A DNA stretch of 64,000 nucleotides from Eustoma russellianum (taxonomy: Eukaryota; Streptophyta; Magnoliopsida; Gentianales; Gentianaceae), in NCBI GenBank assembly GCA_036186865.1, contig AP025066.1, positions 15,730,639 to 15,794,638 of the forward strand, written 5' to 3'. The notes beneath the pieces were generated by a model. The model was given only the letters and a program-made list of their open reading frames with translations, ran no database searches and was not told where the DNA came from. The translations under genes were made by a program, and so were the position numbers. Positions 25,096 to 36,839 of this stretch are shown here, piece by piece; positions within the stretch are counted from its first letter, which is position 1; every line of letters begins with the position of its first letter.

Positions 25096-25097
25096 TT

Positions 25098-25110
25098 TGG
25101 TATCAGAGCC
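25098..25110 (+). promoter_or_regulatory. Primer-binding site (initiator Met tRNA)
   Basis: TGGTATCAGAGCC two bases after the LTR end, complementary to the initiator Met tRNA 3' end. Confidence 0.9.
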
Positions 25111-25209
25111 AGACCAACACCACTCAAAAGAAGCAAGATTCAACACCATACAAGGCCAAGAAACGACGATTCATTATATACTGCTTGTCTCAAATCCAAG
25201 GTACATACT

Positions 25210-26979
25210 ATGGCTATTGTTTCTCACAAAGGTGAGTTGGAAGGTATGTCTACACAACGCCCTCCTCTTTTTGATGGCAATAATTTTGTTCATTGGAAAC
25301 TAAGAATGAGGCTATTCTTAATGGCTATAGACATCGATTTATGGTCTATAGTTGAAGATGGGCCATACATTCCAACGAAAGTTACACAAGTTAGTGAAGT
25401 AACTCAAGAAGTTGAAAAATGTAAAAGTGAATGGTCATCAGATGATAAAAAGAAAATGTCCATGAATGCTAAAGCTATGCAATTACTTTTGAATGGACTT
25501 ACAACTTCTGAAGCAGGATATGTGTCAAATTGCACAAGCGCACACGACATGTGGAAATCACTTGTATTAAAGCATGAAGGTACTAGTGGTGTTAAAGAGT
25601 CAAAAATAAACATGTTTATGACTGAATTAGAGACTTTCAAAATGTTGCCAAACGAATCCATAACATCTATGGATTTGAGGATTACTAATATTTTCAATGC
25701 CCTTGAAGCTTTAGGAAAGTCATTTTCGAACAGTGACAAGGTTCAAAAGGTGTTACGAAGTCTTCCTGCTGAATGGGATCCAAAGGTGACTGCAATCGAG
25801 GAGACAAAGTCAATCACTAAGATGGATGAATTGATCGGGTCTCTTAAAGTTTACGAGGTTAAATTAAACCAACGAAAGTCTGAATCGTCTAAGTCATCCA
25901 GTAAGTCAATAGCTTTCAAAACAACCGAAACACATGCTAGTAACGATGATAGTAATAGTGATACTGAATTAGACGATGAGTTGATATTGATAGCTAGAAA
26001 ACTAAGAAAATTTTTCAAACGTCCAAATAGGAATAGACAACGCAATTCTTCTTCTTCTTCTTCTCAACCTAGGAAGAATAACATAAACAAATGGAATAAT
26101 AAAGAATTAAAGTGTTATGAATGCGGTCAAAAAGGACATATTTCATACGACTGTCCCACGAAGAAAAATAATAATAACAACAACAATAATAAACAAGCCA
26201 AGGACAAGGAGGCTCAAACGACAAAGACAAAGGAGTCTAAGGCAAGAAAAGGGAAACGAGCAATGAAGGTGAGCACATGGAGCGACTCATCCGACTCAGA
26301 ATCCGAAACTGAGGAAGCTCAAGTCTGCTTCGTATCCAACGAGGTATGTTCTTCTTCTGATAGTGATTCTGATAGTGACATGACACTTGATGAAATGTAT
26401 GAAGAATTCCTAAGAATGCATGCTCACTGTAAGAAGCTCTCTAAAGAAAAGAAGAAACTAGTTGAAGAAAATGACAAGTTGAAGACGTCCAACTTGGAAT
26501 TTTCCGATCAACTAGAATCTCTTAAACAAGAGTCTACTAATACTCTTGATTCTTTAGAGAATAAAATTGAATCATATAGGAAAGATGAACATAAGATAAA
26601 AATGGAAAATAAGATGTTAAAATCTAAGATAGAAAGTTGTGAACATGAAATAACACAACTTAAGTCGTCTAAACTTAACTTAGAAAAAATGTTAGAACAA
26701 TTTAAATCGGGTGCAAATATGTTAGATACACTTATCTCATCACAAAAGTATGGTAATGATAAAACCGGCTTAGGCTATAAAGAAGAAAATGAAAAAGTAA
26801 ATAAAAAGACTAAGTTTGTTTCATCTAGTACAAAGTTACCATATAATACAACAAAATCAACTTTGCCTGCTTCTACACCTTCGTCTACTTATATCAAGGC
26901 AAAAATGCAACATACACCCATAAAATACACACGCATAAACATACATCTAGGCCAAACTTTGCATCTAGACAACATATAA
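25210..26979 (+). CDS. Copia Gag polyprotein
   Basis: Open frame of 589 codons from ATG at 25210 (MAIVSHKGELEG); the frame is open from 25075, but this ATG matches the gag start of the sister elements. Order: DUF4219-like PPLFDGNNFVHWKLRMRLF, a UBN2 region (DDKKKMSMNAKAM, NMFMTELETFKMLPNES, DKVQKVLRSLPAEWDPKV), an acidic tract, a basic segment, a CCHC knuckle (CYECGQKGHISYDCP, near 26115), an Asn run, a SDSSDSESETEEAQVCF block, and a long Lys/Glu/Leu coiled coil to about codon 530. It stops at TAA before the Tyr/His-rich linker that sister elements continue through, so Gag may be truncated there. Its role is packaging of the element RNA into virus-like particles. Confidence 0.85.
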   Translation: MAIVSHKGELEGMSTQRPPLFDGNNFVHWKLRMRLFLMAIDIDLWSIVEDGPYIPTKVTQVSEVTQEVEKCKSEWSSDDKKKMSMNAKAMQLLLNGLTTSEAGYVSNCTSAHDMWKSLVLKHEGTSGVKESKINMFMTELETFKMLPNESITSMDLRITNIFNALEALGKSFSNSDKVQKVLRSLPAEWDPKVTAIEETKSITKMDELIGSLKVYEVKLNQRKSESSKSSSKSIAFKTTETHASNDDSNSDTELDDELILIARKLRKFFKRPNRNRQRNSSSSSSQPRKNNINKWNNKELKCYECGQKGHISYDCPTKKNNNNNNNNKQAKDKEAQTTKTKESKARKGKRAMKVSTWSDSSDSESETEEAQVCFVSNEVCSSSDSDSDSDMTLDEMYEEFLRMHAHCKKLSKEKKKLVEENDKLKTSNLEFSDQLESLKQESTNTLDSLENKIESYRKDEHKIKMENKMLKSKIESCEHEITQLKSSKLNLEKMLEQFKSGANMLDTLISSQKYGNDKTGLGYKEENEKVNKKTKFVSSSTKLPYNTTKSTLPASTPSSTYIKAKMQHTPIKYTRINIHLGQTLHLDNI

Positions 26980-27344
26980 ATTATGCCTACATGTATACAA
27001 ATGCAACTAGACCAAATAAAATGCATACAACTTATTATGAACCTAAGTATAGGCAACACTCTTATAAGTCTTATTGAAATGCCTACAAACACACTTATAT
27101 AGCGCCATATAAGAAACAAATTCACATGTCTTATACCCATCATAAATCTCGGCCATCCTATAATGATTATCAACCATGGCACAACATGTATAACAATGAA
27201 TCTTCACTTATGTGGAATAATCATGTATATACTAATTCTTCTATTTTCCAAATTATAACAATGCTAAAAATGTGCCTAGAAGGTATATTCAAGTTTGGAT
27301 ACCTAAGGGATATCTAAACAAGAATAATGCCCCTGACATTCAAG

Positions 27345-30300
27345 GACCCAAATAAAGGGTACCTAAAACTTTGTCTCCATTGTAGGATAAACGCAAGGAA
27401 TGCAAGAAGGAGGCAAAGTCAAAGAATCTAAAAACCAAATGGTTTTTAGATAGTGGATGTTCGAGGCATATGACGGGGAACCCCAAACTATTCATCGAAT
27501 TGGAACACATCAAGGATGGAGGAAAAGTAACATTCGGTGACAACAACAAAGGACAAGTTGTTGGAAAAGGAACAATTGGGGACCCTAACACATTTCAAAT
27601 ACGAAATGTGTTGTTAGTAAGCAATCTATCTTATAATTTACTTAGTATTTCTCAACTTATAGATTGTGGTTATAATGTCTCCTTTCTTCCCAATTCTTGT
27701 GATATAATAAATGAAAAAGGATAAACGGTCTTAAAAGGAAATAGAGATGGAAATATTTATACTCTTACCTTAGATAACATGTTAGATGCTAAGGTTAAGT
27801 GTCTAATATCACATGACTTAGATGTAAATTTATGGCATAGAAGATTAGGCCATATAGGAATTTCAACTATTAAGAAATTATCTAAGAAGAATTTAATTAG
27901 AGGAATGCCTAAGTTAGACTTAGATAATTTTCAAATGTGTGAAACATGTATTAAGGGAAAACATATTAAAGAAACCTTAAAACCGAAACATGAAGTGAGT
28001 ACTAGTCATGTACTAGAATTGCTTCACTTAGACTTATTTGGACCAAGCAGGACAAGAAGTCTAGGTGGACACTACTATGTGTGTGTCATAGTAGATGATT
28101 ACTCACGCTACACATGGACATTGTTCTTAACACACAAAGACGATGCTCCATTAGCAATCAAAACTCTTATTAAGCAACTTGAAAACATTTATGAAGAAAA
28201 TGTTAAAAAATTAGAAGCGATAGAGGTGGAGAATTTAAAAACAAAGACGTAATAAAAATTTGCGAACTATATGGAATAAAACATGAATTCTCACCACCTA
28301 GAACACCACAACTCAATGGAGTTGTTGAACGTAAAAATAGAACAATTCAAGAAGTTGCTAGGACAATGATGTGTGAAAATAAATTACCTAAATATTTATG
28401 GGCTGAAGCTGTTAGCTGTGCATGCTATATTATAAATAGGCTCACTATTAGAAAGAAATTAAATAAAACGCCTTATGAATTGCTAAACAATAGACAACCT
28501 AAGATAGATTATCTTAAAGTATTTGGATGTAAATGTTTTGTGCTGAACACTAAGGATAATCTGGATAAATTTGAACAAAAGTCTATTGAATGCATATTTG
28601 TTGGGTATTCAACTAACTCAAGAGCATATAGGTGTTATAATCCTGCATCTAGAAAAATAATTGAATCCATACATGTGAAATTCAATGAAAATGCATGCTT
28701 TGAACTTAGTGATAAACATCAACATAAACAAGAAAATAATGTTGAAAATATGTTTGATGATGATGATATATTACTTGAGCCTGTTCATGATCATCTAGAA
28801 CCAACTTCCCCTGAACAAGATGTGCATGAACCTTTAGGTGAAATAAATCAAGAAATTTTACAATTGGTAGATAATCTATCTAACTTACAGGATGTTCCAA
28901 TTGTATATGAAAATGTTCACACGAATGAAACATTTGAACTAGAAGAAGGTGAACCTAATCAACTTAGGAATTGGTGGCTTATAGAAGATAAACATAAACA
29001 CCCTAAAGAGCTAATCATTGGTGATCCAAGTGTTGGGGTTAGAACAAGTAGAAACATAAGTCAACCTGAAGGACATATCTTAATATCACACTTAGAACCT
29101 AAAAATATTAAGGAAGCCTTAGGCGATTTATCATGGATAGATGCCATGCATGAGGAGTTAAACCAATTTATCCGAAATAATGTATGGGACTTAGTGCCTA
29201 AACTTGAAAATAAATCTATAATAGGAACAAAATGGATATTTAGAAACAAAATGGATGAACAAGGAAACATCACAAGGAATAAGGCTAGACTAGTCGCACA
29301 AGGTTATAATCAACAAGAAGGAATAGATTATGAAGAAACCTTTGCACCCGTTGCACGACTAGAAGCAATTAGATTGTTACTTGCGATTGCAAGTATAAGC
29401 AAAATTAAGCTCTTCCAAATGGATGTCAAGAGTGCGTTCTTGAATGGATACATCCAAGAAGAAGTGTTTGTAAAACAACCTCCTGGATTCGAAGATCCGA
29501 AGAATCCGAACCATGTTTATAAGCTTAAGAAAGCTCTATATGGTTTAAAACAAGCTCCAAGAGCTTGGTATGATAGATTTGCAAACTTTCTTATTGCAAA
29601 TAATTATCAAAGGGGGACCATCGACAACACATTATTCCTAAGAAGAAAAGGTAATGATTTGTTAATAGTTCAAATATACGTAGATGATATAATCTTTGGT
29701 TCAACCAACCCTACTTTAGTAAAAGACTTCGAAGAATGTATGAAGTCAGAGTTTGAAATGTCAATGGTAGGAGAGTTGAATTATTTCTTAGGACTTCAAA
29801 TCAAACAAACCCCTCAAGGAATTCACATTAGCCAACTTAAGTATGTCAATCATATGATTAAGAAGTTTGGCTTTGAAGAGTTGAAACCTACAACTACGCC
29901 TATGAGTGTTAGTACCAAACTTGATAAGGATGAAAATGGTAAACCTTTTGATGACACACTTTATAGGTCTATGATTGGCTCATTGTTATACTTAACTGCA
30001 TCAAGACCTGATATTATGTTTAGTGTGTGTATGTGTGCTAGGTTTCAATCTGTCCTAAGGTATCACATTACAATGCAGTGAAAAAGATCTTTAGATATCT
30101 TAAGCATACACCTCACTTAGGATTGTGGTATGATAGAAACGCTAAGTTGGAATTACACGCATATAGTGATGCTGATTATGGTGGTTGTAGGTTAGATAGA
30201 AAATCCACAAGCGGTACATGTCAATTTATAGGAACCAATTTGATCTCTTGGTTTTCTAAAAAGCAAGCTAGTGTAGCTCTTTCTACCACTGAAGCCGAGT

Positions 30301-30634
30301 AGTATATTGCTTTGAGTTTATGTACTACCCAAATACTTTGGCTTAAACAGCAAACTTAGTGATTTTTGGCATTAAAATGAATAAGATTCCAATTTTCCGC
30401 GATAGCACAAGTGCAATCAATCTTTCTCGGAATCCGGTACTTCATTCTAAGGCCAAACACATTGAGGTGCGATACCACTTTCTTCGCGATCATGTTCAAA
30501 ATGAGGACATAGTGATAAACCATATAAGAACTGATCACCAAATCGCTGACATCTTCACCAAACCCCTTAATCAAGCCACTTTTGAAAACTTACGAGCCAA
30601 ATTAGGAATGAGGACTTACGATACCATTGTATAG
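27345..30634 (+). pseudogene. Copia pol: protease, integrase, RT, RNase H, with several lesions
   Basis: Protease shows WFLDSGCSRHMTG near 27441-27475 (catalytic DSG). GAG-pre-integrase and the integrase zinc finger follow (HRRLGH near 27838, CETCIKGK near 27940). The integrase core acids are in LDLFGPS (28028), SDRGG (28217) and GVVERKNR (28320). Reverse transcriptase runs about 29150-29850 with YVDDIIFG near 29677. RNase H carries YSDADYGG, SKKQASVALSTTEAE and FTKPL, ending at 30634. Breaks: TAA at 27722; a one-base loss in an A run at 28205-28210; a one-base loss near 30049; TAG after TEAE at about 30300; and further slips near 30355. Several are homopolymer indels, so some may be sequencing errors. 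Confidence 0.85.
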
Positions 30635-30937
30635 TTCTATCTTTTGCATGGTTTGCCAAAATAAAGGGGGAGATGGAATAAGAACATGATTTTAGTTGGT
30701 AAGTCATGTTTTAGTTGGTAAGTCATGATGAATCATATGCTAAGTTTTTATTGTATAAATTTTGGAGCTAGGTTAAGGGGGAGGAGAGTATGAGTTGAGG
30801 GGGAGCAGCATACTATTTAAACGTGTGAAAACATAGTTGAAAACATTTGGTTAAACTTTTGGTTTTAAACATTTGGTTTAACTTTTGGTTATAAGTTGTG
30901 ACATTAAAATCATGTTAGGTTATTTTAAAAATCATCC

Positions 30938-30950
30938 AAAAGGGGGAGAA
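30938..30950 (+). promoter_or_regulatory. Polypurine tract
   Basis: AAAAGGGGGAGAA directly before the 3' LTR, the plus-strand primer. Similar G-rich tracts lie at 30664 and 30774-30800. Confidence 0.75.
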
Positions 30951-33266
30951 TGTTGAGAAATATGTTTGGATAATTTCAAAGTCATGATTTTAAGTGATGA
31001 ATATTTAAAAATGTCACACATGGTGTTATATGTGATTAAAAGTTGAACAAGTTCACATCGATCGATCTATGTAAGGCAGATAAGTTTAAGACCTTTCTGT
31101 AAGACATCAATCTCTAAACCTAAGACACATCAATCGATCGATGTATATCGAACTCTCACTTCGATCGATCGATGTAGGTCAGGGACAAAACCTGAACCTT
31201 TATGTGAGACATCGATCTATGAAGCTGAGGTACTTCGATCGATCGATTTCTAGAGTTTTTAGAAATAATTTTCTAAAATGTGATAAAATGGTTGTTTTCA
31301 TTTGTACATGCTCATTATGTGCTTATGTGTTTTTGGTGATTATTATTGTCTTGTGACTAACGTGCCTTGGAAGTTTCTACAACTTACCAAAAAGGGCAAA
31401 TTGGTATTTTAAGTTTTGTAGGAACATCATATGGTGAAAAATATTTCAAGTGCATATTATTATCTTGGTTATCATGACAAGGTGGTATTGTGATTATTTT
31501 TGACCATCGGGGGCATTTCTGGAGTTTTCTCACACCAGGGGTATTTTGGTCATTTTACCCCCAAGGGTATTTTTGGTATTTTCACTCAAGGAATCTCTTG
31601 AGCATATTATTATCTTCATTCTGGAGCTGTGTTATTATTATTTTGAAGATTATATGGTGATCTTATATCTTATTCTCTCAACGATGATATTATTGACTAT
31701 AGCTGGATATGTGACGATTTTTGAGATGTCACATTCTATTTTTTCTTGAAGACCCTCTTATATATGTTATAAGAGGATATTAATCATCATCTTTCAGAGA
31801 TTACAAGGTGTCCTTGGTGCAAGATTCATCACAATATGTCACGGAGAAATGGGGAATTTTGATATTATATGTTGACATAACCTTGTCAACTATTATTTGT
31901 TGATTTCTCCTCAAAGATCTGAGCTGGTATACATATACACAGCCTCCAAAACGTGATTATACATGTGGAGATGATGTTTTTCTCATTTTATGAGTTGGAG
32001 ACAAGAAGACAACCAAAGCAAGCTAGTTGGCAAAAGTTGCCAACTTGAAATTTCAAATTTGAATGTAATGGAGACAAAGTTGTTGGAGATGATTATGGAG
32101 GTGCTTTAATTCAAAATTCTCACCCATCTCATGGTCTAAAAGTTGGAGAGAATATGCCATCAATTCACTCTATAAATAGAAGGCAAGGTGAAGAAGAGAA
32201 GACACACACTTGAAAGCAAAAATTGAAGATTGTTGCCTGCTATTCTCTTCTCATATTTTCGCTCATACTTTGTGTAGCTAAGGTGTTCCATTTCTAGTTG
32301 TTGTCCAGCTACACTATACACACCTTCTTGTGTCTTATTTGTAAGATTGATTAGCCAAATCTATAAGGCTACATCAATAGGTGATAGAGGTGTTGCAACC
32401 AAGAGTTGCATAAAGGTGTTCATCCAAGTCTTGAATAGGGTTGGTGTTTAACCCAAGGATCAAGCTTGGTTCTTGCTGTAATTTGGTTCATACCATAGTA
32501 AAATCCAAGGAAAGGTGTTCCTTGGGACTGGAGTAGGTCACATTGACCGAACCAGGATAAATTCTCGGTGTTCTTCTCTTGTTTCTTTATTTCTGTTTTT
32601 CTGCCCGTTTTTGACTGCAGTTTTCACACAACTTCTCACAATTTACAAAAATAGCTAAACATTTTCAAAATTCGTAATTTTTGGTGGAGTTATACTTCAG
32701 ACTGTTATCTTTCATTTGCAACAAGAATCACTTGATTTGAGCAAGGGAAGTTAGTCTTTCAGTCTTTGCAAGATAACTGCTCCAATCTGGCTGTAATCTG
32801 ACCAGTTTTGAGAAAACTTAAGTTCTGTATTTTTCAAGATTTGTTTAAGGTCAGGGTCTTTTGGAAACTTCATCTACACATCCTAAGGAGTGTTTTGATA
32901 TAAAGATCAACCTTTTTGGTTGAGTATTTAAAGAGAAATACGTTTTGCAAAATCAGCAACATTCTGTCCAATTCTGTCCAGATTGACCATCTGAATCTTT
33001 TTATTTGTTTTAAAGATCAAACGATCTATTTTTGTCTGATTTTTGGACATAGTCTTGTTAACTCATTGAAGTTAAATTCTGGAGATTTTCATAATTTTTG
33101 GAGTTGTGTACAATTATTTGTGAATTTTGAAAAACGGGTTCTGAATCTGAGGTGGTTTCAGATTCTGTTTTCAAAGGGGATTTTAACAAAGGGTAGTAGT
33201 GTAATTTCCGCTAACCACTATTCACCCCCCCTCTAGTGGTGTTTATTGCAGGTGCACGGTCCAACA
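30951..33266 (+). repeat. 3' LTR of the 22.8-33.3 kb Copia
   Basis: TGTTGAGAAATATG to CACGGTCCAACA, 2316 bases, followed by GATCA. TATA box at 32171-32178. Near-identical to the 5' LTR. Confidence 0.92.
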
Positions 33267-34127
33267 GATCAAACCTTCATTAGTGAGGTGGTGGTGCCTT
33301 TGTTGATTGTTGTTGTTGTCTTTTGTAAACGGGATGGACATTAAAGGAGTTGGTCTATAACTCCAGCCATCTTTGTTCTAAGGTTTTTTTGGTGATTAGT
33401 GAATACCGAGGAAGGTGTCCTCGAAGACTGGAGCAGGACCGAACCAGTATAAAAATCTGTGTGTTCTTACTTTCAGCACTTTTATTTTTAGTTTTTGTTT
33501 TTGCAACAATTTCAATGCAGCTGAAAAATAGCAAACGATTTAAAAAATCATCAAATTTTGCAGAGACATAGATAAAGGTCTTATATTTCATTTAAGATAA
33601 GTTCCATCAAATTTGGATAAGTATATGCCCTCCAAATGTTCAAAGTTCTGAGACTAGTACAATCTGATTTTCAGATTGGCAAAGGTTGAGAACATCACGT
33701 GGTTGATATACTTTCCAAAGGAATTTTGGAAAAAACTGTTTCAAACCATTAAAGTAGGCATCTTGAAGGACGTTTCATAAATTTTTAGATCATTTGGACT
33801 CGTCATTAAATAGGAATCAATTTTTCATTCTAAGGAAAAGTTTTTCATAGATTGACAAAGTCCAATTAAAAATGTTTTTTCAAGGCCTTACACTTTGAGT
33901 TTTAATCTGAAATTGTATGACATATAGAAAACATTTGAGAGTACATTGTCACAAAATTTCATGAATTTTTGAGGTCTAGAAACTTGTCATTTAGTAAATA
34001 AAAAACGAGATCTGAAAACAAAATTTGTTTTTAGAAGTGGGTAATTGGTCACTAAAAGTTTTCAAAAATCAATTTTTCTGCACTTACTATTCAACCCCCC
34101 TTCTAGTGTGGTTATGCAGGTCTGACA
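33267..34127 (+). mobile_element. L0 LTR, right end
   Basis: Resumes after the Copia with GATCAAACCTTCATTAGTG and shows the family's 3' features (AGGAAGGTGTCCTCGAAGAC, CCGAACCAGTATAAAA, TTCAACCCCCCTTCTAG). It ends TCTGACA at 34127. No primer site follows, so L0 is a 3' LTR or solo LTR. Its start is outside the window. Confidence 0.75.
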
Positions 34128-35579
34128 AAAAGATGATAATTTTCATTAATTATGACCAAAAATTATCATTTTCAATTTAGTCCAAAACACAGAAAGTGAA
34201 AAGCCCGAGCTTTAAACTAGAAATTGTTTGAGAATATTTACCGTTAAACACATAAGTATAAAACTAATCATTTTTGTATGTTCTACTTTCAAGAAGTGGT
34301 TTTGTTTTTGTTTCTCAAAATTCATTTTGAGATTTTCACTTTTCCTTTTTTTTTTTCAATTAGAAGTTTTTTTACCTCCCATTTTTAACTATATGCGCCG
34401 AGCAATGTTTTATAACATGAGTATACATGTGAATACATATATAGTATGAATACTAAATTTTCCTTTTTCACGAAGAACATGTGAGAATGAATTTGAAACA
34501 TCTTTATACACTATTTCTTTCTTTTTCTTTTTTTCTATTAGTCTACCTAATTGATATTTTCAATTCATATGCTATTATGCAACATTCCTTGCGATGTAGA
34601 TGTTGATTTCGTGTCCTAGTGTGTGAAAATATTGCATTACGAAATTTTTGGCTTTTTACATGTTTTTCAAATAGCCATTTTTCCAATAAAATGCACCATG
34701 AACAAAAACATCCCCTCCTACTTTATTAGTCCACTTCTTTTTGCTTTTTCTTTTCTTTTTATTAATGTCAACATTATAAGACATGGTTAAAGGAGACAAA
34801 ACCTATTGTAGATATATTTGAATCCAATGCTAAAAGTTAAAAGGTTTTAACTCTAGCCTCCGCCGCCACCACCACCACCAACAACATTACTCCATTGTCT
34901 TAGAGGCTCCTGCCTATGGCGAGATATGGAAGGGTCAGATATACCCAACCATACCATGTGTTAGAAACACATAGAGGTTGTTTCTTGATGACCCATATGA
35001 AAATTGCGTGTCGATCAACTGCTATTTCGGTTAAATTCAGCTAACCATTTGAGCTAAAGGGTTTTAAACTCTAACCATTTGAGCTATGCTTGGTTAAATT
35101 CACTCCAATTTAACCATTACATATTATTTGTGCAATTTATAATTACTTAACATGATGATTTTGAATACATAATTTAGAAACTTATGAAAATTGGATTAGC
35201 TCTTTTTTAACCCAAAACACTATCCTAAAATATCTAGTCTTTCAGTTGGATTTGTAAAACCAGACTCAAACAGGAAGCAATTCCGTCCCCCCGCCCCCCA
35301 ATGTTTAACTACATGAAAGAAGCAATGACATGGTGGTATGATCAAACGGCAACAGCATTAAAGCATCAACATGGATGGTCAAGTTTATCGATGAAGACAG
35401 TATAGCATCGGCGCAAAGCAACAACCACAAATTTAAGATTAGCAAATTGTCTTCATAAGTTATAAGATACAGGTTACACATTATAAGTTGACTCGCACTA
35501 AAAGTTTTGTTTTTTTTTTTGAACCCTTTTCACACAAGCTGAGCTGGATCTTTTTCCATTTAGATAACTTTTCACTTAC
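34128..35579 (-). other. Non-coding region, probably VPS54 intron
   Basis: AT-rich sequence with no convincing ORF. It lies downstream, on the minus strand, of the GTAAGT donor of the VPS54-like exon at 35580, so it is intron or what remains of it. It includes a probable SINE at about 34868-35100. I find no further VPS54 exon here; downstream exons are missing or outside the window. Confidence 0.5.
34868..35100 (-). mobile_element. TS-like SINE, minus strand
   Basis: On the minus strand it starts near a box-A-like TAGCTCAAATGGTTAGAG and has a body shared with 46915-47224 (GCAGTTGATCGACAC, GTGTTTCTAACACATG, TAGGC.GGAGCCTCTAAG). It ends in a TTG/GTG repeat. A tRNA-like head and TTG-repeat tail are features of TS SINEs. 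Box B is poor and no target duplication was found. Confidence 0.5.
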
Positions 35580-35643
35580 ATCAGCAACTCGATCAATCTC
35601 TGACCACAGCAGCGCTTTGCGGGTCTCTGCTACTTTCAAAAAA
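35580..35643 (-). pseudogene. VPS54: VPS54-like exon C, 3' part
   Basis: On the minus strand this encodes FLKVAETRKALLWSEIDRVAD and ends at a consensus donor (GAT/GTAAGT, intron from 35579 down). The block resembles the plant VPS54 segment that follows the conserved GLK-IT-LAL region. VPS54 is a subunit of the GARP complex, which tethers endosome-derived vesicles to the trans-Golgi network. The other part of the exon is at 36795-36810; a Pack-MULE separates them. Together they make 80 bases, which fit the phase of exon B (82 bases). Family assignment is from memory of VPS54 sequences. Confidence 0.78.
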
Positions 35644-35899
35644 GGGTTAATTACCTTTTGCCCCCTAGCGTTTGGCGTAATAGCCAATATCCCCCTTAAT
35701 GTTTAAAAATACACCTTTACCCCTCTTGATGTTTGAAAAATATACTCTTACCCCCTTTATTTAATTAAAAAATGTTATTTAAATATATATAATAGGAATA
35801 TCCTATTTTGCCCCTAACTTCTTCTTCTTCTTCATCTCCTTTCCCCTGCCTCCACCAGTCTCCGGCCGATCTGCCTCTCCCCTACCCCGCTCCGCCAGC
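35644..35899 (+). repeat. Left terminal inverted repeat of the Pack-MULE
   Basis: Pairs with 36525-36784 over most of its length, including the GCGTTTGGCGTAATAGCCAA and TTCTTCTTCTTCATCTCC segments, with few mismatches. Confidence 0.85.
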
Positions 35900-36063
35900 T
35901 TCACTTGCAAGCCTTGGACAAAATAGGCAGAAGTTTCGGAGGAAATAACAAGAGTTACAGAGAAAGAAGCTAACCCAAAAGCAGAACCTAAAAGCACACA
36001 CCAACGTTGTCTCACAACCATAAAGCTCTCCCCTTTTCCTTCCCCAAAAGCAATCTAAAAGCA

Positions 36064-36363
36064 ATGGAACAAGAAGATGGAGATGACTTGTCATCGCCAT
36101 TCTGGCTGCCAACTTCCAGAACCCACCGCCGCAGTGGTCGTATCCGCCATAGCTTATCTTCTCTGTTTTTCAGCTCAGGACTTCTAATTATACTTCTATT
36201 ACTCACAGCTATTTTCTTCTTACTCTTTATAGTCCCCTCTACTCTTTCTTTCTCTGCTCAAATCTTTATGCCCAATTCCATCAAGAAAAGCTGGGATTCT
36301 CTCAATCTAATCCTAGTTCTTTTTGCTCTACTCTTTGGATTCCTCAGCAGAAAACAAGAATGA
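36064..36363 (+). pseudogene. Captured fragment of a small plant membrane protein gene
   Basis: ATG at 36064 opens a 99-codon frame: an acidic, polar start (MEQEDGDDLSSPFW), an Arg-rich stretch, a hydrophobic segment (LLIILLLLTAIFFLLFIVP, about residues 39-58), IKKSWDSLN, and a second hydrophobic segment (LILVLFALLFGFL, about 81-93). It resembles the N-terminus of plant proteins annotated as hydroxyproline-rich/DUF761-like, with KKSWDSLNLVLVLF; I am not sure of the family. The frame ends at TGA 36363 after RKQE. A neighbouring frame stays open to 36622 and continues with NEDGIPNTEF, so one extra A in the AAAA run near 36350 appears to have shifted the frame. About 165 bases before the ATG may be captured 5' UTR. 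Confidence 0.65.
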
Positions 36364-36524
36364 AGATGGAATCCCGAATACCGAATTTCCAGCTTCTCCG
36401 ATTACCCGAAATGAGTACCCGACCCGTGAAGTTAGTAAACCAAATTTACCATCTACTCCTCATAAATGGTGGACACATATGTGTGTCCAAACTTCTACCA
36501 CAACTACTATGGAGAAGGCTCTTC

Positions 36525-36784
36525 GCTGGCGGGAGTGGGGTAGGGGAGAGGCAGATCGGCCGGAGACTGGTGGAGGCAGGGGAAAGGAGATGAAGAAGAA
36601 GAAGAAGTTAGGGGCAAAATAGGATATTCCTATTATATATATTTAAATAACATTTTTTAATTAAATAAAGGGGGTAAGAGTATATTTTTCAAACATCAAG
36701 GGGGGGTAAAGGTTGTATTTTTAAACATTAAGGGGGATATTGGCTATTACGCCAAACGCTAGGGGGGCAAAAGGTAATTAACCC
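36525..36784 (-). repeat. Right terminal inverted repeat of the Pack-MULE
   Basis: Reverse complement of 35644-35899, ending ..GGTAATTAACCC, followed by TTCAAAAAA. Confidence 0.85.
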
Positions 36785-36794
36785 TTCAAAAAAA

Positions 36795-36810
36795 GAAGTC
36801 CTCCGGATTT
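36795..36810 (-). pseudogene. VPS54: VPS54-like exon C, 5' part
   Basis: Minus-strand acceptor ATGATTTTAG (AG at 36811-36812) precedes AAATCCGGAGGACTTC, which completes the Glu codon begun in exon B and gives EIRRTS. With 35580-35643 it forms an 80-base exon. An extra A beside the Pack-MULE duplication (36794) means exact excision would depend on which copy is kept. Confidence 0.72.
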
Positions 36811-36839
36811 CTAAAATCATCAACAAGGGTCACACAAGG

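Larger units (their letters stand above)
22773..33266 (+). mobile_element. Full-length SIRE/Maximus-like Copia retrotransposon
   Basis: A 10.5-kb element with LTRs of 2323 and 2316 bases that are nearly identical by eye, and perfect GATCA duplications (22768-22772, 33267-33271). The order is 5' LTR, primer site, gag, protease, integrase, reverse transcriptase, RNase H, polypurine tract, 3' LTR, which is Copia order. Large LTRs and a long coiled-coil gag with one CCHC knuckle fit the SIRE/Maximus lineage. There is no room for an env-like ORF: only about 300 bases lie between RNase H and the 3' LTR. The pol frame is broken several times, so it is not autonomous as assembled. Confidence 0.92.
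35644..36784 (+). mobile_element. Pack-MULE carrying a captured gene fragment
   Basis: A 1141-bp element with about 256-260-bp terminal inverted repeats (35644-35899 and 36525-36784; outer ends GGGTTAATTACC). It is flanked by 9-bp duplications TTCAAAAAA (35635-35643 and 36785-36793, plus one extra A). Long TIRs and a 9-bp duplication mark Mutator-like elements. No transposase is present; the interior (35900-36524) is host-gene-like, which defines a Pack-MULE. It sits inside an exon of the VPS54-like gene. Confidence 0.85.

Noticed and set aside
30635..30937. Env-like ORF expected in some SIRE elements
   Set aside because: Only about 300 bases between RNase H and the polypurine tract, with no open frame.
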